A stretch of DNA of 64,000 nt from G963677325 sp963677325 (GCA_963677325.2 CAXXGM010000008.1:1-64000); one strand, 5' to 3'. Counted from the stretch's first letter, positions 1 through 10,077 are shown. Numbers and translations are program-made. The notes: generated by a model not told the origin, from the letters alone.

Positions 1-2
1 AA

Positions 3-1513
3 GGGTACAACCTGTCAGTTAATTCCAGCAAAGCAATCATCAGAGGTTTACAACCGGCTGGAGTATTTTATGGTATGCAGACTTTGCTTCAATTACTGCC
101 GGTTGAGGGCAACAGCTTTATTATTCCCGGAGTGGAAATTAAAGACAGGCCTCGTTTTGGGTGGCGGGGAATGATGCTGGATGTCGGGCGTTATTTTTAT
201 TCAGTCGATTTTATCAAAAAATACATTGATTACCTGGCCATGCACAAGATGAATACTTTTCACTGGCATTTAACAGAAGATCATGGCTGGAGAATAGAGA
301 TAAAAAAATACCCCCGCCTGACTGATGTAGCTGCCTGGCGCGGAGCAACTCAATATGGCAAAGCCAACGGACAGCTGGATCAGAATCCTCATGGCGGCTA
401 TTACACACAGGATCAGGTTCGGGATGTGATAGCCTATGCTAAGGATCGTTTTGTAAACATTGTCCCTGAAATTGAAATGCCGGGACATTCCCTGGCTGCT
501 TTGGTGGCCTATCCTGAATTATCCTGTACCGGCGGTCCTTTTAAAATCCCGGATTATTGGGGTATTCAAAAGGATGTTTTTTGTGCAGGAAACGAGCAGA
601 CTTTTAAATTTCTGGAAGATGTCCTGACGGAAATTGCAGACTTATTCCCAAGCCCTATCATCCATATTGGCGGCGATGAATGTCCTAAAGATCATTGGAA
701 AACATGCCCCAAATGCCAGGCAAGAATCAAGGCTGAAGGATTAAAAGACGAACATGAATTGCAAAGTTATTTCATCACCCGGATCGAAAAATTTCTTCTT
801 ACCAAAAACAAGCGTATTATCGGATGGGACGAAATTCTTGAAGGCGGACTTGCCCCTAAAGCCACCGTTATGTCATGGCGCGGCATTAAAGGCGGTATTG
901 CGGCTGCCAAACAACATCACGATGTGGTGATGGCACCGACCACATTTGCTTATTTCGATTATTACCAGGGCGAGCCATATCTTGAACCCGTCGCCATTGG
1001 AGGCTATCTTCCGTTGGATAAAGTTTATTCCTATGAACCCGTACCCTCGAACTGAATGCTGATGAAGCCTTATTTATCAAAGGAGTACAGGCAACTGTCT
1101 GGTCTGAATTTATTCATTCAGCCGAAAGGGTAGAATACATGAGTTTTCCCCGTGCCGCGGCTATTGCTGAGATAGGATGGAGTGATCCGAAATTAAAAAA
1201 CTGGGAAGATTTCAAAAGGAGACTGGAGATGCAATACAAGAGGTACGAAAATGGCGGCATTAATTATTCCAAGAGCGCCTATAATGTAACCTACACGTCA
1301 GTTAAGAATGCAGACGGTACGGCAACTATAACTTTAAAAAACAACAGTTACCAGCCCGAAATTCGTTACACCACAGATAGCACCGAGCCGACAAAAAATT
1401 CACTGGTGTACAGTTCTCCCTTTACGATTAAACTTCCGGGTACTGTCAAATCAGCAGTTTATAAAAACGGGAGTAAGGTCAGCCAGGTTAGTGTAACGTC
1501 TGTATTAAAATAG
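3..1513 (+). CDS. GH20 beta-N-acetylhexosaminidase, 5'-truncated by the window and frameshifted
   Basis: Glycoside hydrolase family 20 enzyme that removes terminal beta-GlcNAc/GalNAc. The frame is already open at the first bases, so the N-terminus lies outside the window. The TIM barrel is clear: an HWHLTEDHGWR strand, an EIEMPGHS strand, and the catalytic Asp-Glu pair in HIGGDEC at about 675-680. Near 1050 the frame breaks after a VYSYEPVPS motif. The next frame continues at once with LNADEALFIKGVQATVWSE, the typical end of the barrel, so one base appears to be missing. The C-terminal part (about 1270-1513) is a small beta-sandwich of the chitobiase/hexosaminidase C-terminal type. The break could be a real mutation or an assembly error. 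Family assignment is firm; functionality is uncertain. Confidence 0.9.
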
Positions 1514-1565
1514 GCTTAAGACTATAGGCTTTAGGCTTTAGGAAATTTCTAAAGCCTAAAGCCTT
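1514..1565. repeat. TTTAGGC/GCCTAAA degenerate heptamer repeat
   Basis: Spacer made of variants of the heptamer TTTAGGC followed by its complement GCCTAAA, able to form a hairpin after the GH20 gene. Similar runs occur at 2720-2762, 57015-57056 and 59748-59958, and inside the mobile-looking repeat at 11195, 31479 and 42495. Confidence 0.6.
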
Positions 1566-1642
1566 ATTCAGATAATATATCAGCACATCAACAAATCAGC
1601 ACGTCAACAAATATCAAAACCTGAATATTAAACCAAATAGTT

Positions 1643-2718
1643 ATGAATAAATTAATTTATCTTACTTTGATTGCTTTCGCAGTTTTTTCCTGCAATTCAG
1701 TCAAAAAAACCGAGTCAAAAGAAAATTCTCAACGTTGGACCATTGAAAAAGCCAAACAATGGGAAACAGAAAACAGCTGGTTACGCGGGAGTAATTTTAA
1801 TCCAAGTACCGCTATCAATCAGTTGGAAACCTGGCAAGCGGAATCTTTCGATACTGCCACCATTAACCGGGAATTGGGATGGGCGCAGGGAATCGGCATG
1901 AACGTGATGCGTGTGTACCTCCACCATTTAGCCTGGGAAATAGATAAAGAGGGATTTAAAAAACGCCTGGATACTTATCTGGCTATTGCAGACCAGCATC
2001 GTATTAAAACGGTGTTTGTTATCTTCGATGATTGTTGGAATCCTACCTATCAGGCCGGGAAACAGCCTGACCCTAAGCCAGGGATCCATAATTCAGGATG
2101 GGTACGTGATCCGGGCGATCTGCTGTATTCAGATACCACACTGATAAAAGTACTGGAAACCTACGTAAAAGATCTGTTGACCACCTTCAAAGATGACAAG
2201 CGAATTGTCCTCTGGGATCTGTATAATGAACCAGGCAATTCAGGATACGTGAACCGGTCGTTGCCATTGCTCAAGAAAGTTTTCCAATGGGGGCGCGAGG
2301 TCAATCCATCACAGCCATTATCTTCGGCCGTCTGGAATTTGAAGTTGAAGGACCTCAATAAATTCCAGGTTGAAAACTCGGATATTATCACCTATCACAA
2401 TTACGAAAATCCCGAAAAACATCAGGCAGCCATTGATACTCTTAAGAAATACAACCGGCCGCTGGTTTGCTCGAATACATGGCTCGCCGCAACAATAGTT
2501 TGTTCACCAATATTATGCCAATGCTGAAGAAGAATAATATTGGCGCTATCAACTGGGGTCTGGTGGCAGGAAAATCAAACACTAAATATGCCTGGGGCGA
2601 ACCTATTCCGGATGGGTCGGAACCAAAACTGTGGTTTCATGAAATTTTTCATCCTGACGGGACTCCTTACAAACAGGAGGAAGTCGATCTGATCAAAAAC
2701 CTGACGCTTTCAAAATAA
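1643..2718 (+). CDS. GH5-like (cellulase-superfamily) lipoprotein glycosidase, frameshifted
   Basis: Predicted secreted beta-glycosidase with a GH5/clan A TIM barrel. The N-terminus is a lipoprotein signal ending in FAVFSC, so Cys17 is the likely lipidated residue. Barrel motifs include MNVMRVYLHH, VIFDDCWNP and DLYNEPGN, where the Glu of NEP is the acid/base. The upstream frame runs to 2527 but loses sense after PLVC. From about 2470 the -1 frame reads EYMARRNNSLFTNIMPML and ends at 2718. The join would give PLVC-x-EYMAR, where this Glu is the expected nucleophile, so the single-base loss falls beside the active site. It lies downstream of the GH20 gene and upstream of the epimerase on the same strand. 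The precise substrate cannot be told. Confidence 0.8.
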
Positions 2719-2826
2719 AGACTGTAGGCTGAAGGCTTTAGGCTGTAGGTGGCCTAAAGCCAAATGAGGAAACAGCCTTGTATAAACCTCATTAACTAAT
2801 TTGATTTATTAAGGAAAATAAGTATG

Positions 2827-3050
2827 TAAGTAATAGGAAACGTAAAATGTTGTACATCTTATAAAATAATTTGTGTATTTCATGAATCATTTTCTGCCAC
2901 CAAAGCACGAAAACACAAAAGTACACCAAATTATAAGTCAGGCATTTAATCTTTGGTGGATCTTGGTGACTTGGGGTTTTGGTGGCATTATTTTTTGGAT
3001 GATCTTTATAATTGTAAATACGACATTTAATTAATCTCATAACTTACTTA
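2827..3050. repeat. MITE-like repeat, type R2, copy A
   Basis: A 224-bp non-coding element. Its ends are imperfect inverted repeats: TAAGTAAT…AAATGTTGTA on the left and TACGACATTT…ACTTACTTA on the right. A second inverted pair lies inside (TGCCACCAAAGC… and …TTTTGGTGGCA). A near-identical copy sits at 45191-45409. The outer ends match those of another repeat family in this window (R1) although the interiors differ. There is no open reading frame, so any mobility would need a transposase supplied in trans. Confidence 0.75.
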
Positions 3051-3080
3051 AGGATTGCTAAATCAAAAAATTAAGAAACA

Positions 3081-4233
3081 ATGAAAAAAAATAAATTATT
3101 TTGCAGTTATTCTTTTTGCAGCTGTAATTATCACAGGCTGTTCTACCGGACAGCCAAAGCAGGAGAATTGCTTTAAATTAAATCCTGAAAATTTCCGTAA
3201 AACGAAAGATGGTAAAGCTGTAGATCTGTATTTTTTGAAAAATGGAAACATTTCGGCTGCCGTTACCAACTACGGAGGCCGTATTGTAGGCCTATGCGCT
3301 CCTGACAAAAACGGAGAATTGGCCGATGTTGTTCTCGGATTTAACAGCCTTGATGAATACATTAATGCAAAGGAACCTTTTCACGGAGCTCTGATCGGCC
3401 GGGTAGGGAATCGGATCGCAAAAGGCAAATTCACTCTCGACGGAACGCAATACACCCTGCCATTGAACAATGGTGTGAATCATTTGCACGGAGGTCCCGG
3501 TGGATTTCACAATGTGGTTTGGTCTGTAAAAAGTAATAATGATTCTACGATTGTCCTGGATTATCTTTCCAAAGACGGAGAAATGGGTTATCCGGGAAAT
3601 TTAAACGTGGAGGTTCAATACCTGCTGAATTCGAAAAATGAGGTGGTGATCATCTACAAGGCTACTACAGACAAAAGCACTCCTTTGAACCTGACCAACC
3701 ACGCATTCTTTAATCTGGCCGGAGAAGGGAACGGTACCATTAATAATCATATACTGACCATTAACGCAGATGCCTATACTCCGATCGATTCAACAATGAT
3801 CCCCCTGGCCGGTAACGAAAGTGTGGAGGGTACTCCCTTTGATTTCCGGAAAGGAAAAGCCATCGGAACTGATTTACCTAAAGAGAATGAAAATGTGCAG
3901 CTGAAAAATGGCAAGGGGTATGATCACAATTTTGCCCTGAACAAACCCGCAACTGGGGAAATGACGCTGGCTGCAACCGTTGTGGAACCTAATAGCGGCC
4001 GGAAACTGGAAATATTCACTCTGGAACCTGCCCTGCAGTTCTATGGAGGAAATTTTATGGCCGGACTGGATAAAGGGAAAAGCGGGAAAACGTATGATTA
4101 TCGTGAATCTTTTGCCCTGGAAACGCAGCATTTTCCTGATTCGCCCAACAACATCAATTTCCCTTCCATCATTCTGAAACCGGGTGAGATCTATCAGATA
4201 AGTTCGATTTACAAATTCTCTGTAGAGAAGTGA
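3081..4233 (+). CDS. galM: Aldose 1-epimerase (mutarotase), lipoprotein, frameshift in a poly-A tract at the start
   Basis: Interconverts alpha and beta anomers of aldoses such as galactose or glucose. Family motifs are present: NGVNHLHGGPGGF, LTNHAFFNLAG with the catalytic His, and ETQHFPDSPN with the catalytic Glu region near the end. The conserved frame extends upstream of a possible TTG at 3235, through a lipoprotein signal (AVIITGCS), to codons just after an ATG at 3081. That ATG is out of frame: it is followed by eight A residues, whereas seven would restore MKKINYFAVILFAAVIITGC. So either the run is miscounted, the gene is off, or the tract is slippery. Secreted GalM lipoproteins are common in Bacteroidota glycan loci. 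Confidence 0.88.
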
Positions 4234-4728
4234 TTGATATTTAATTTATTAGTCTCTGCATTCATTGCCGTCAGTTTCAACTGACGGTAGCAATTGTTTC
4301 AGAAGAAGGCTTTAGCCACATTTAATAATATCTTTTTATCAAAATGTGGCTAAAGCCATTGTTATTCAATCACTTCACCGTCAGTTGAAGCTGACGGCAA
4401 TGGATAAGGCCATTCTTACATTTGGAAAATTCAATGAAAAATTTATCTCACATAAAGAATAATCTATCCTTTTTAAATATCAGCTACAAATTCGGGACTG
4501 AATGGATAACCCAAAGTCAATCTTGTTTTATTTGAGGTATATAAATGTATAATGTTTCCGGTTTTATTCATACTTTTGCTACATTGGTTAACAAAAAATA
4601 CTTTAGAAGTTCCTGACAATATTCATTATAAAAATAGTCTATGAAACGAACCATGATAATCATTTTCACACAGGTAGATGATTATATTGGCGAGTTCCAT
4701 CTGACCATTAAAAATCAATTATAAACAA
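4234..4728. other. Intergenic region holding a nested palindrome repeat
   Basis: No gene is supported here. The first third is the nested inverted repeat described separately; the rest is AT-rich with no recognised element apart from the expected promoter region of the following NIPSNAP gene. Confidence 0.5.
4263..4402. repeat. Nested palindrome repeat, type R3, copy A
   Basis: Three stacked inverted repeats. A small hairpin CCGTCAGTTTCAACTGACGG lies at the left end and CCGTCAGTTGAAGCTGACGG at the right end. Between them GGCTTTAGCCACATTT pairs with AAATGTGGCTAAAGCC. The whole unit can also fold end to end. A second copy with the same architecture lies at 60865-61009. It follows a gene end in both cases, so it may act as a transcription end, a mobile REP/MITE-like unit, or both. 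Confidence 0.7.
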
Positions 4729-5511
4729 ATGAAGAAAATGATGAAACAACTTGCAATCGTTGCGGTATTAATATTTGCTTTTACACAACTGGCATCCGCA
4801 AAAGGGCGTGATTTTTATCAGATTCAAACCTACCGGTTGAAGGATAAATCACAGGAACAACGCGTTGATAATTTTCTTGAAAAAGCTTACCTGCCCGCCT
4901 TACACCGTGCAGGCATCAAAAGTGTTGGGGTATTCAAACCCATTGCCTCCGATACCGCTTCCGGCAAACAGATCATTGTATGGTTGCCGTTGAGGTCGCT
5001 CGATCATCTGGATCAGCTGCAGGCGCTCCTTGCCAAAGATGCTGTTTACCAAAAATCCGGAGCTGATTTTCTGAATGCACCTTTTGATAACGTTCCTTTT
5101 CAGCGGAAGGAAAGCATTCTGTTAAAATCTTTCCCCGATGTGCCAAATTATTTTATTCCTTCGCATAAGACGAAACCTGCCGAAAGAATTTATGAATTGA
5201 GAAGTTACGAAGGGCCCACGGAATATCTCTTTCGCCAGAAGGTCAAAATGTTCAATGAAGGCGGAGAAATCAAAATTTTCAAATCGCTTGATTTTAATGC
5301 CGTATTCTATGCTGAAGTAATTTCAGGTGACGTGATGCCCAACCTGATGTATCTTACCACTTTTGCCGATATGCCTTCGCATGATGCTCATTGGGCTGCT
5401 TTCGGACAAAGCCCTGATTGGAAAAAGCTTTCCGCGATGGATGAGTATAAGCATACTGTATCAAGATCAGTGAAAAAATTACTTTATCCGACTAATTATT
5501 CTGATTTTTAA
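4729..5511 (+). CDS. NIPSNAP family protein, secreted
   Basis: A 260-residue protein with a cleavable signal peptide (cut expected after ASA, about residue 24). It contains two NIPSNAP-type dimeric alpha+beta barrel repeats. The first is about residues 27-130 (starting FYQIQTYRL) and the second about 150-255 (starting IYELRSYEG, with LMYLTTFADM and the HDAHWAAFGQSPDWK motif). NIPSNAP proteins in Bacteroidota are often encoded near sugar-processing genes, but their biochemical role is not established. It stands alone: 495 bp separate it from galM and a strong hairpin terminator follows. Family assignment is confident; function is unknown. Confidence 0.85.
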   Translation: MKKMMKQLAIVAVLIFAFTQLASAKGRDFYQIQTYRLKDKSQEQRVDNFLEKAYLPALHRAGIKSVGVFKPIASDTASGKQIIVWLPLRSLDHLDQLQALLAKDAVYQKSGADFLNAPFDNVPFQRKESILLKSFPDVPNYFIPSHKTKPAERIYELRSYEGPTEYLFRQKVKMFNEGGEIKIFKSLDFNAVFYAEVISGDVMPNLMYLTTFADMPSHDAHWAAFGQSPDWKKLSAMDEYKHTVSRSVKKLLYPTNYSDF

Positions 5512-5514
5512 CAG

Positions 5515-5578
5515 ATAACACTTTTAGACCTGACAGGTTTCCGAAACCTGTCAGGTCTAAAAGTGTTATCGTTTTTTT
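5515..5578 (+). terminator. Long perfect-stem terminator
   Basis: A perfect 26-bp inverted repeat (5515-5540 and 5544-5569) with a 3-nt loop is followed by CG and seven T residues. It starts at the end of the NIPSNAP gene. The core GACCTGACAGGTTT and its complement is a palindrome much longer than a terminator needs, so it may also be a dispersed repeat. Confidence 0.85.
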
Positions 5579-5822
5579 AACCCTTCTGAGAGGATTTAAT
5601 TACGGGCGATCCTTGCTTTAGATTCTCCTTTAATTATGTAAATCCACTTTTCGGATCCTCTTTCCAGTGATTTTAATATTTTCCAATTCTTGATCACACC
5701 TCTGGAGAAAGAACGCTAAATTATTTTGATGGTACAAATACTACCGGAAGCAACAAAGTCATTCCGATAAAAACTCTTTATTAATCCTATATGATTTTCT
5801 CTTTACGGAACTCTGCCTTCTT

Positions 5823-5922
5823 CGGGGTTTGTGTAATGTTTGTGTAATGTTACTGTAAGGTATGTGTATTATTTGATACAGAAACCATACAGGAATTATA
5901 CAGAAACCATACACAAACCCCG
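5823..5922. repeat. Palindromic element with internal direct repeats
   Basis: The ends are inverted copies (CGGGGTTTGTGT at 5823-5834 and ACACAAACCCCG at 5911-5922). Inside, TTTGTGTAATG occurs twice and ATACAGAAACCATACA-like units occur twice. It lies in the 645-bp gap before menA, in which no gene is seen. Role unknown; no second copy was noticed in the window. Confidence 0.5.
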
Positions 5923-6156
5923 GTTTTGAGCCCTCTTGTTATCAGGTGGGGGTAGAGGGCTGAGGTGTGACCCTGATGATCAGGATTTGTTTGAGTGTTG
6001 CCCTGCGAAATCCCGGTAGTGACAAGGAATTTTACCGGGAGACAAATCCTGAGGTGTTTTATCTTTCGGAAAAGAATTTAACTCTTAATAAATTCAATTA
6101 TCTTTTTATTATTCCCAATTTTGTGGGATGTCCAAAACTTTTATTTCATAATAAAA

Positions 6157-7065
6157 ATGGGAATAAACAAAATAAAGCCCTGGATTCATGCGGCCCGTCC
6201 GAAAACGCTTCCTTTGGGATTCTCCTGCAATCTGATGGGAAACTTCCTGGCATTTTCAGAACAGAAGTTCAGTTATCGGGTAATGTTTCTTTCCTTTCTT
6301 ACCACCGTTTTGTTGCAGATATTATCCAACCTGGCCAATGATTACGGTGATTATATTAAAGGGGCGGATACTCCCAATCGGATCGGTCCTAAAAGAATGG
6401 TACAATCGGGTGAAATTTCGCCAAAGAAAATGGTCGGAGCTATTGCATTGACCGCAATTCTTACCCTGGCTGCCGGTTCTGCCTTGATTTTTTCAAGTTT
6501 CAGGGGTGATAATGGAATTGGCATACTGGCATTTTTTATTCTCGGTTTTGCGGCGATCGGTGCGGCTATCAAATATACGATCGGTAAGCATCCTTATGGT
6601 TATATAGGTTTTGGTGACTTCTTCGTGTTTTTGTTTTTTGGATTGGTCGGAGTCATGGGAACCTTTTATTTACAAACCCATTTGCTTGAGTGGAGTGTTC
6701 TTTTGCCTGCCGCTGCAATTGGTTTTTTCAGTGTAGGTGTCCTGAATATAAATAACATGCGGGATTATGATAATGATAAGGAATCCAAGAAAATCACTCT
6801 GGTTGTTCTTATGGGGTATAAAAGGGCCCGTGTCTATTACCTTATTTTAATTGTTTGCGCTTTTCTTTTTACCCTGGGCTATACAGTAATTAATTTTAAG
6901 AGCTTCTATCAGTTTTTGTTTCTGTTTACTACTCCGCTTTTTATTAGAAATATCAGATCCGTTTTTCAGAATAGTCAATCGGTGGTGTTGAATACAGAGC
7001 TTAGAAACCTGTCTGTTTCCACTCTGTTGTTTACTCTTTTATTGGGCATAGGATCAATATTATAG
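6157..7065 (+). CDS. menA: 1,4-dihydroxy-2-naphthoate polyprenyltransferase
   Basis: UbiA-superfamily membrane prenyltransferase that attaches the isoprenoid tail to DHNA in menaquinone synthesis. It shows about eight to nine hydrophobic helices and the two Asp-rich metal/diphosphate motifs: NDYGDYIKGAD near residue 65 and NNMRDYDND near residue 205. HAARPKTLPLG near the N-terminus is a MenA hallmark. The ATG at 6157 is preferred because the conserved protein begins just after it; an upstream TTG at 6121 would add residues with no family support. Length of about 302 residues is normal. No other men gene is adjacent. Confidence 0.9.
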   Translation: MGINKIKPWIHAARPKTLPLGFSCNLMGNFLAFSEQKFSYRVMFLSFLTTVLLQILSNLANDYGDYIKGADTPNRIGPKRMVQSGEISPKKMVGAIALTAILTLAAGSALIFSSFRGDNGIGILAFFILGFAAIGAAIKYTIGKHPYGYIGFGDFFVFLFFGLVGVMGTFYLQTHLLEWSVLLPAAAIGFFSVGVLNINNMRDYDNDKESKKITLVVLMGYKRARVYYLILIVCAFLFTLGYTVINFKSFYQFLFLFTTPLFIRNIRSVFQNSQSVVLNTELRNLSVSTLLFTLLLGIGSIL

Positions 7066-7103
7066 ATTGTTTTGGATTCCCGGTGCATCCAAAAGTATTC
7101 AAC

Positions 7104-8132
7104 TTAGTTCATTGCGGCAGCGAGTTTTTTCAGGAACGGATTGCTTAAATGGTTTATAATCTCACTATAGGAATGTGCGTTCTCAATTACCCGGTCAAAG
7201 ATCTGCCATCGCATCCTTGAAAGCAACGAATCTTCAATCCAATAAAAGAATTTTGTCTGGCCGCTGAGATGTTCCATTTTTATCATTTTGAGATACATAT
7301 CCAGGCCATCAGAAACATCGTGCCATAAATCAACAAATGCATAATTGAAATTTTTACCCGGCATCTGTTTTTCGGCATATTCAAAAGCATCAGCGGAAAT
7401 GATCTTCACCTTTTCCCTGTGCTGAAACTGGGGAAGTAAATAGGCATCAAAGAGTTGAATGATTTGGTTGTCGCGTTCGACCACTGTAATGCTTTGAACC
7501 TTCTCTTTGAGCGAAGCCATGTAGGTAAAATATCCAAGCCCCAGTCCGAATGTGATGATCCTGCCTTCAATAACATCAATCACAGGTTGCATGGTTTCGA
7601 TCTCGTTGGGCTTAATGGCCATCCATTCGTGGCCATCCTCCATAACAGCCGGAAACTGGAATTCTTCATTGAAAAAGCCGATGCGCGGAATTTCCCTGAA
7701 ATCCGGCTTCACCATTATGTCGTTGTAAATAAAGGCTTCGTAAGGATTGTATTTCTCATGGGTTAACTCCCAATCCCCTGATTTTTCTTCCGGGATCGAG
7801 ATATTCCGGTAGTATGGGTTCCCGGTGTAAAATTTTGAATTCAGCTTTTTGACAGCCAGGCGAAAATAATCATTTGCCAATTGCTTGTCTCTGTCATTAT
7901 TATCAGGGTTAAGACCGCACAAACCTGTCAACAGGGCAAAATAGGCAGTCTCTTCTGAAAGGACGCCGTCACCGTTGATACTTTCCATCCACTCTTTTGT
8001 GATAAAACAGGGATTATTATTCAGATAATCGCAAAGCATCCAGCTGAAATCGTTGTTTCTTTGACTTATTTCCATGAGTCTCCTCACTTTTTCCAGATCG
8101 TCAGGATTTAAATTCCGGCACATAAAGCTCAT
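7104..8132 (-). CDS. SAM-dependent methyltransferase-like protein (spermidine-synthase fold)
   Basis: About 342 residues. The C-terminal half has a Rossmann methyltransferase core: FGLGLGYFTYMA (motif I), then VVERDNQIIQLF, then IISADAFEY and FNYAFVDLWHD, an order seen in spermidine-synthase-like methyltransferases. The N-terminal 150 residues are helical and unassigned. No signal peptide, so cytoplasmic. The ATG at 8132 is chosen because AGAAGG lies just upstream on the minus strand; upstream codons would require a TTG start. It converges with menA, with 38 bp between the stop codons. The methyl acceptor cannot be predicted. Confidence 0.7.
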   Translation of the reverse strand: MSFMCRNLNPDDLEKVRRLMEISQRNNDFSWMLCDYLNNNPCFITKEWMESINGDGVLSEETAYFALLTGLCGLNPDNNDRDKQLANDYFRLAVKKLNSKFYTGNPYYRNISIPEEKSGDWELTHEKYNPYEAFIYNDIMVKPDFREIPRIGFFNEEFQFPAVMEDGHEWMAIKPNEIETMQPVIDVIEGRIITFGLGLGYFTYMASLKEKVQSITVVERDNQIIQLFDAYLLPQFQHREKVKIISADAFEYAEKQMPGKNFNYAFVDLWHDVSDGLDMYLKMIKMEHLSGQTKFFYWIEDSLLSRMRWQIFDRVIENAHSYSEIINHLSNPFLKKLAAAMN

Positions 8133-8577
8133 TGGCCTTCTTTGTGAAGAGCACCTACAAAAATAAAAAATTGGGGGCAATTAAATGTTTTATGACCGAG
8201 TAAAAAGGGAAGATTTAATATTTACATTGCTGTACTCAATCACAATTCTCAATCTGTTTTTCACCGGGGAGAAGTCTCATTTCCAGATGCATTGAACTTG
8301 TCGATTCCAGAATACAACGGCTTCAATGGAGTAAAAATGAAGGAAATGGAACATCCTGTCGAATTTTCGACGGCAAATTGCGCTATACCAGAAAAGAAAG
8401 TGGTTTTGGTATTATTGAAGTATGAAATTAAAGAAATTAATTATCAGGGTATTACATCTGGAATAGAACAAATTTTGACTTACCTGGTAATAATAATTAA
8501 TTTGTTATTAATTTTGAGGCGTTGAAATATTAGACCAAAATCTGAATTTACGGGAAAAAGGCCATTAATATTTATCG
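8133..8577. other. Intergenic region without a supported gene
   Basis: Contains a 77-codon frame (8292-8525) with no family resemblance and an unlikely composition. Adjacent frames carry short broken stretches that look like decayed coding sequence, but I cannot name a family. The region leads directly into the sigma-factor relic. Confidence 0.4.
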
Positions 8578-8730
8578 GGGATGGATCAGAGAAGGACGAT
8601 AATCTATGGAGACGATTTAAGGAGGATAATGATCATGCATTTTATTGTCTTTTAGATTGGTATGCTGATCGTCTTTATAAATAGGAATGCCATTTTTCAA
8701 GGGATAAAAACTTTATTGAAGTGTAATTTA
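8578..8730 (+). pseudogene. Relic of an ECF sigma factor (region 2 fragment)
   Basis: One frame reads DNLWRRFKEDNDHAFYCLL, then DWYADRLYK, a TAG stop, and then ECHFSRDKNFIEV followed by TAA. This aligns with sigma-70 region 2 of ECF factors: compare IWNRFKSGDKEAFAVLYN and the following residues of the intact sigma gene at 34883. Only about 45 codons survive, with two stops and no region 4, so it cannot be functional. It indicates that a third sigma/FecR/SusCD locus once lay near here, upstream of the GH27 gene. Confidence 0.65.
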
Positions 8731-8780
8731 GCAGGAACTGTATAATCATTAAAACGCATCAAAACAGAAATCTTAAAATC

Positions 8781-9935
8781 ATGAAAAGACTTTTTTTATT
8801 TATGGCAGTTGCCATTTCGTGTTTAAGCACTTCGGCACAGAAGTTTGAGCAGCTGGCTAAGACGCCACCTATGGGTTGGAACAGCTGGAACAAGTTTGGC
8901 TGTAATGTGAGTGAAGATCTTATAATGGGAATGGCCGATGCGATGGTAAGCAGCGGAATGAAGGATGCTGGTTATGAATATGTTGTAATTGACGATTGCT
9001 GGCAGGTATCGCGCGATGAGAAGGGAGATATTGTTGCTGATAAAGACAAGTTCCCGCACGGAATTAAGTACCTGGCCGACTATATTCATGGGAAGGGACT
9101 GAAGTTTGGCATTTATTCCTGTGGCGGTTCCAAAACCTGTGCCGGACGTCCAGGCGGACGAGGTCATGAATTTCAGGACGCACTTATGTATGCACACTGG
9201 GGCGTTGATTATTTAAAATACGACTGGTGCAACACCACCACACAGGATGCTAAAGCTACATACACAACCATGCGCGATGGACTTTACGCTGCAGGCAGGC
9301 CTATCGTATTCAGCCTTTGTGAATGGGGAAGCACCAAACCGTGGGAATGGGCCGGCGCTGTGGGTCAATTGTGGCGTACTACCGGTGATATTCGTGATTC
9401 ATGGGACAGTATGATCAGCATTTTCGAACGGCAAAAAGATTTGTACGATTACGCAGGCCCCGGCCGCTGGAATGATCCTGATATGCTGGAGATTGGAAAC
9501 GGGAAAATGACCACAGAAGAGTACAAAACTCATTTTTCTCTCTGGTGCATGCTGGCTGCCCCTTTGATGGCAGGAAATGATCTTCAGAACATGACTCCTG
9601 ATACTAAAGCAATCCTTCTCAATAAAGAAATAATTGAACTGGATCAGGATGCACTGGGTAAACAAGCGACCTGCTACAGAGATAATGGTGATTATCAGAT
9701 TTGGATTAAAATTCTTTCCAATGATGAAAAAGCTGTCTGTCTTTTAAACAAAAGTGATGAGAAAAAATCGGTACTGGTGGACTTTGCACTTTTAGGTGGA
9801 GCAACTTCCAATAAACTTGAAAATTATCGGATTAAAGATTTGTGGGAACATAAAGATTTAGTTTTAAAAGACACAAAAACGTATATAGACCTACTTCCCC
9901 ATTCCGTGAAGGTTTACCGTTTTATAAAAAAATGA
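8781..9935 (+). CDS. GH27 alpha-galactosidase, secreted
   Basis: Retaining alpha-galactosidase (melibiase) of 384 residues with a signal peptide cut near SAQ (residue 20). Family motifs run in order: PPMGWNSWNKFGC at residue 29, IDDCWQ at 70, FGIYSCGG at 109, YLKYDWC with the nucleophile Asp148, LCEWGS near 179, and GRWNDPDMLE near 228 carrying the acid/base Asp. The C-terminal 80 residues form the usual beta-sandwich. It acts on terminal alpha-galactosides or alpha-GalNAc in the periplasm. It is a lone gene; a sigma-factor relic lies upstream and a hairpin terminator downstream. Confidence 0.95.
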   Translation: MKRLFLFMAVAISCLSTSAQKFEQLAKTPPMGWNSWNKFGCNVSEDLIMGMADAMVSSGMKDAGYEYVVIDDCWQVSRDEKGDIVADKDKFPHGIKYLADYIHGKGLKFGIYSCGGSKTCAGRPGGRGHEFQDALMYAHWGVDYLKYDWCNTTTQDAKATYTTMRDGLYAAGRPIVFSLCEWGSTKPWEWAGAVGQLWRTTGDIRDSWDSMISIFERQKDLYDYAGPGRWNDPDMLEIGNGKMTTEEYKTHFSLWCMLAAPLMAGNDLQNMTPDTKAILLNKEIIELDQDALGKQATCYRDNGDYQIWIKILSNDEKAVCLLNKSDEKKSVLVDFALLGGATSNKLENYRIKDLWEHKDLVLKDTKTYIDLLPHSVKVYRFIKK

Positions 9936-10077
9936 AATCATTGGTAATGTGCTGAAAAATGGTTGGTGACTTTACAAAGGAATTTTACAATATCTATCTG
10001 TTAATCAGAAGAGGAAAGCGGCTCTGGTAGAGACCAACTTGTCAGTAACAAGATTAATGTGCATTAGCATATAATGT

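Noticed and set aside
5967..6341. 124-codon open frame upstream of and overlapping menA
   Set aside because: It overlaps the well-supported MenA frame and its translation has no protein-like pattern.
8292..8525. 77-codon open frame before the GH27 gene
   Set aside because: No ribosome site, no family resemblance, and other frames of the same stretch look equally like decayed sequence.
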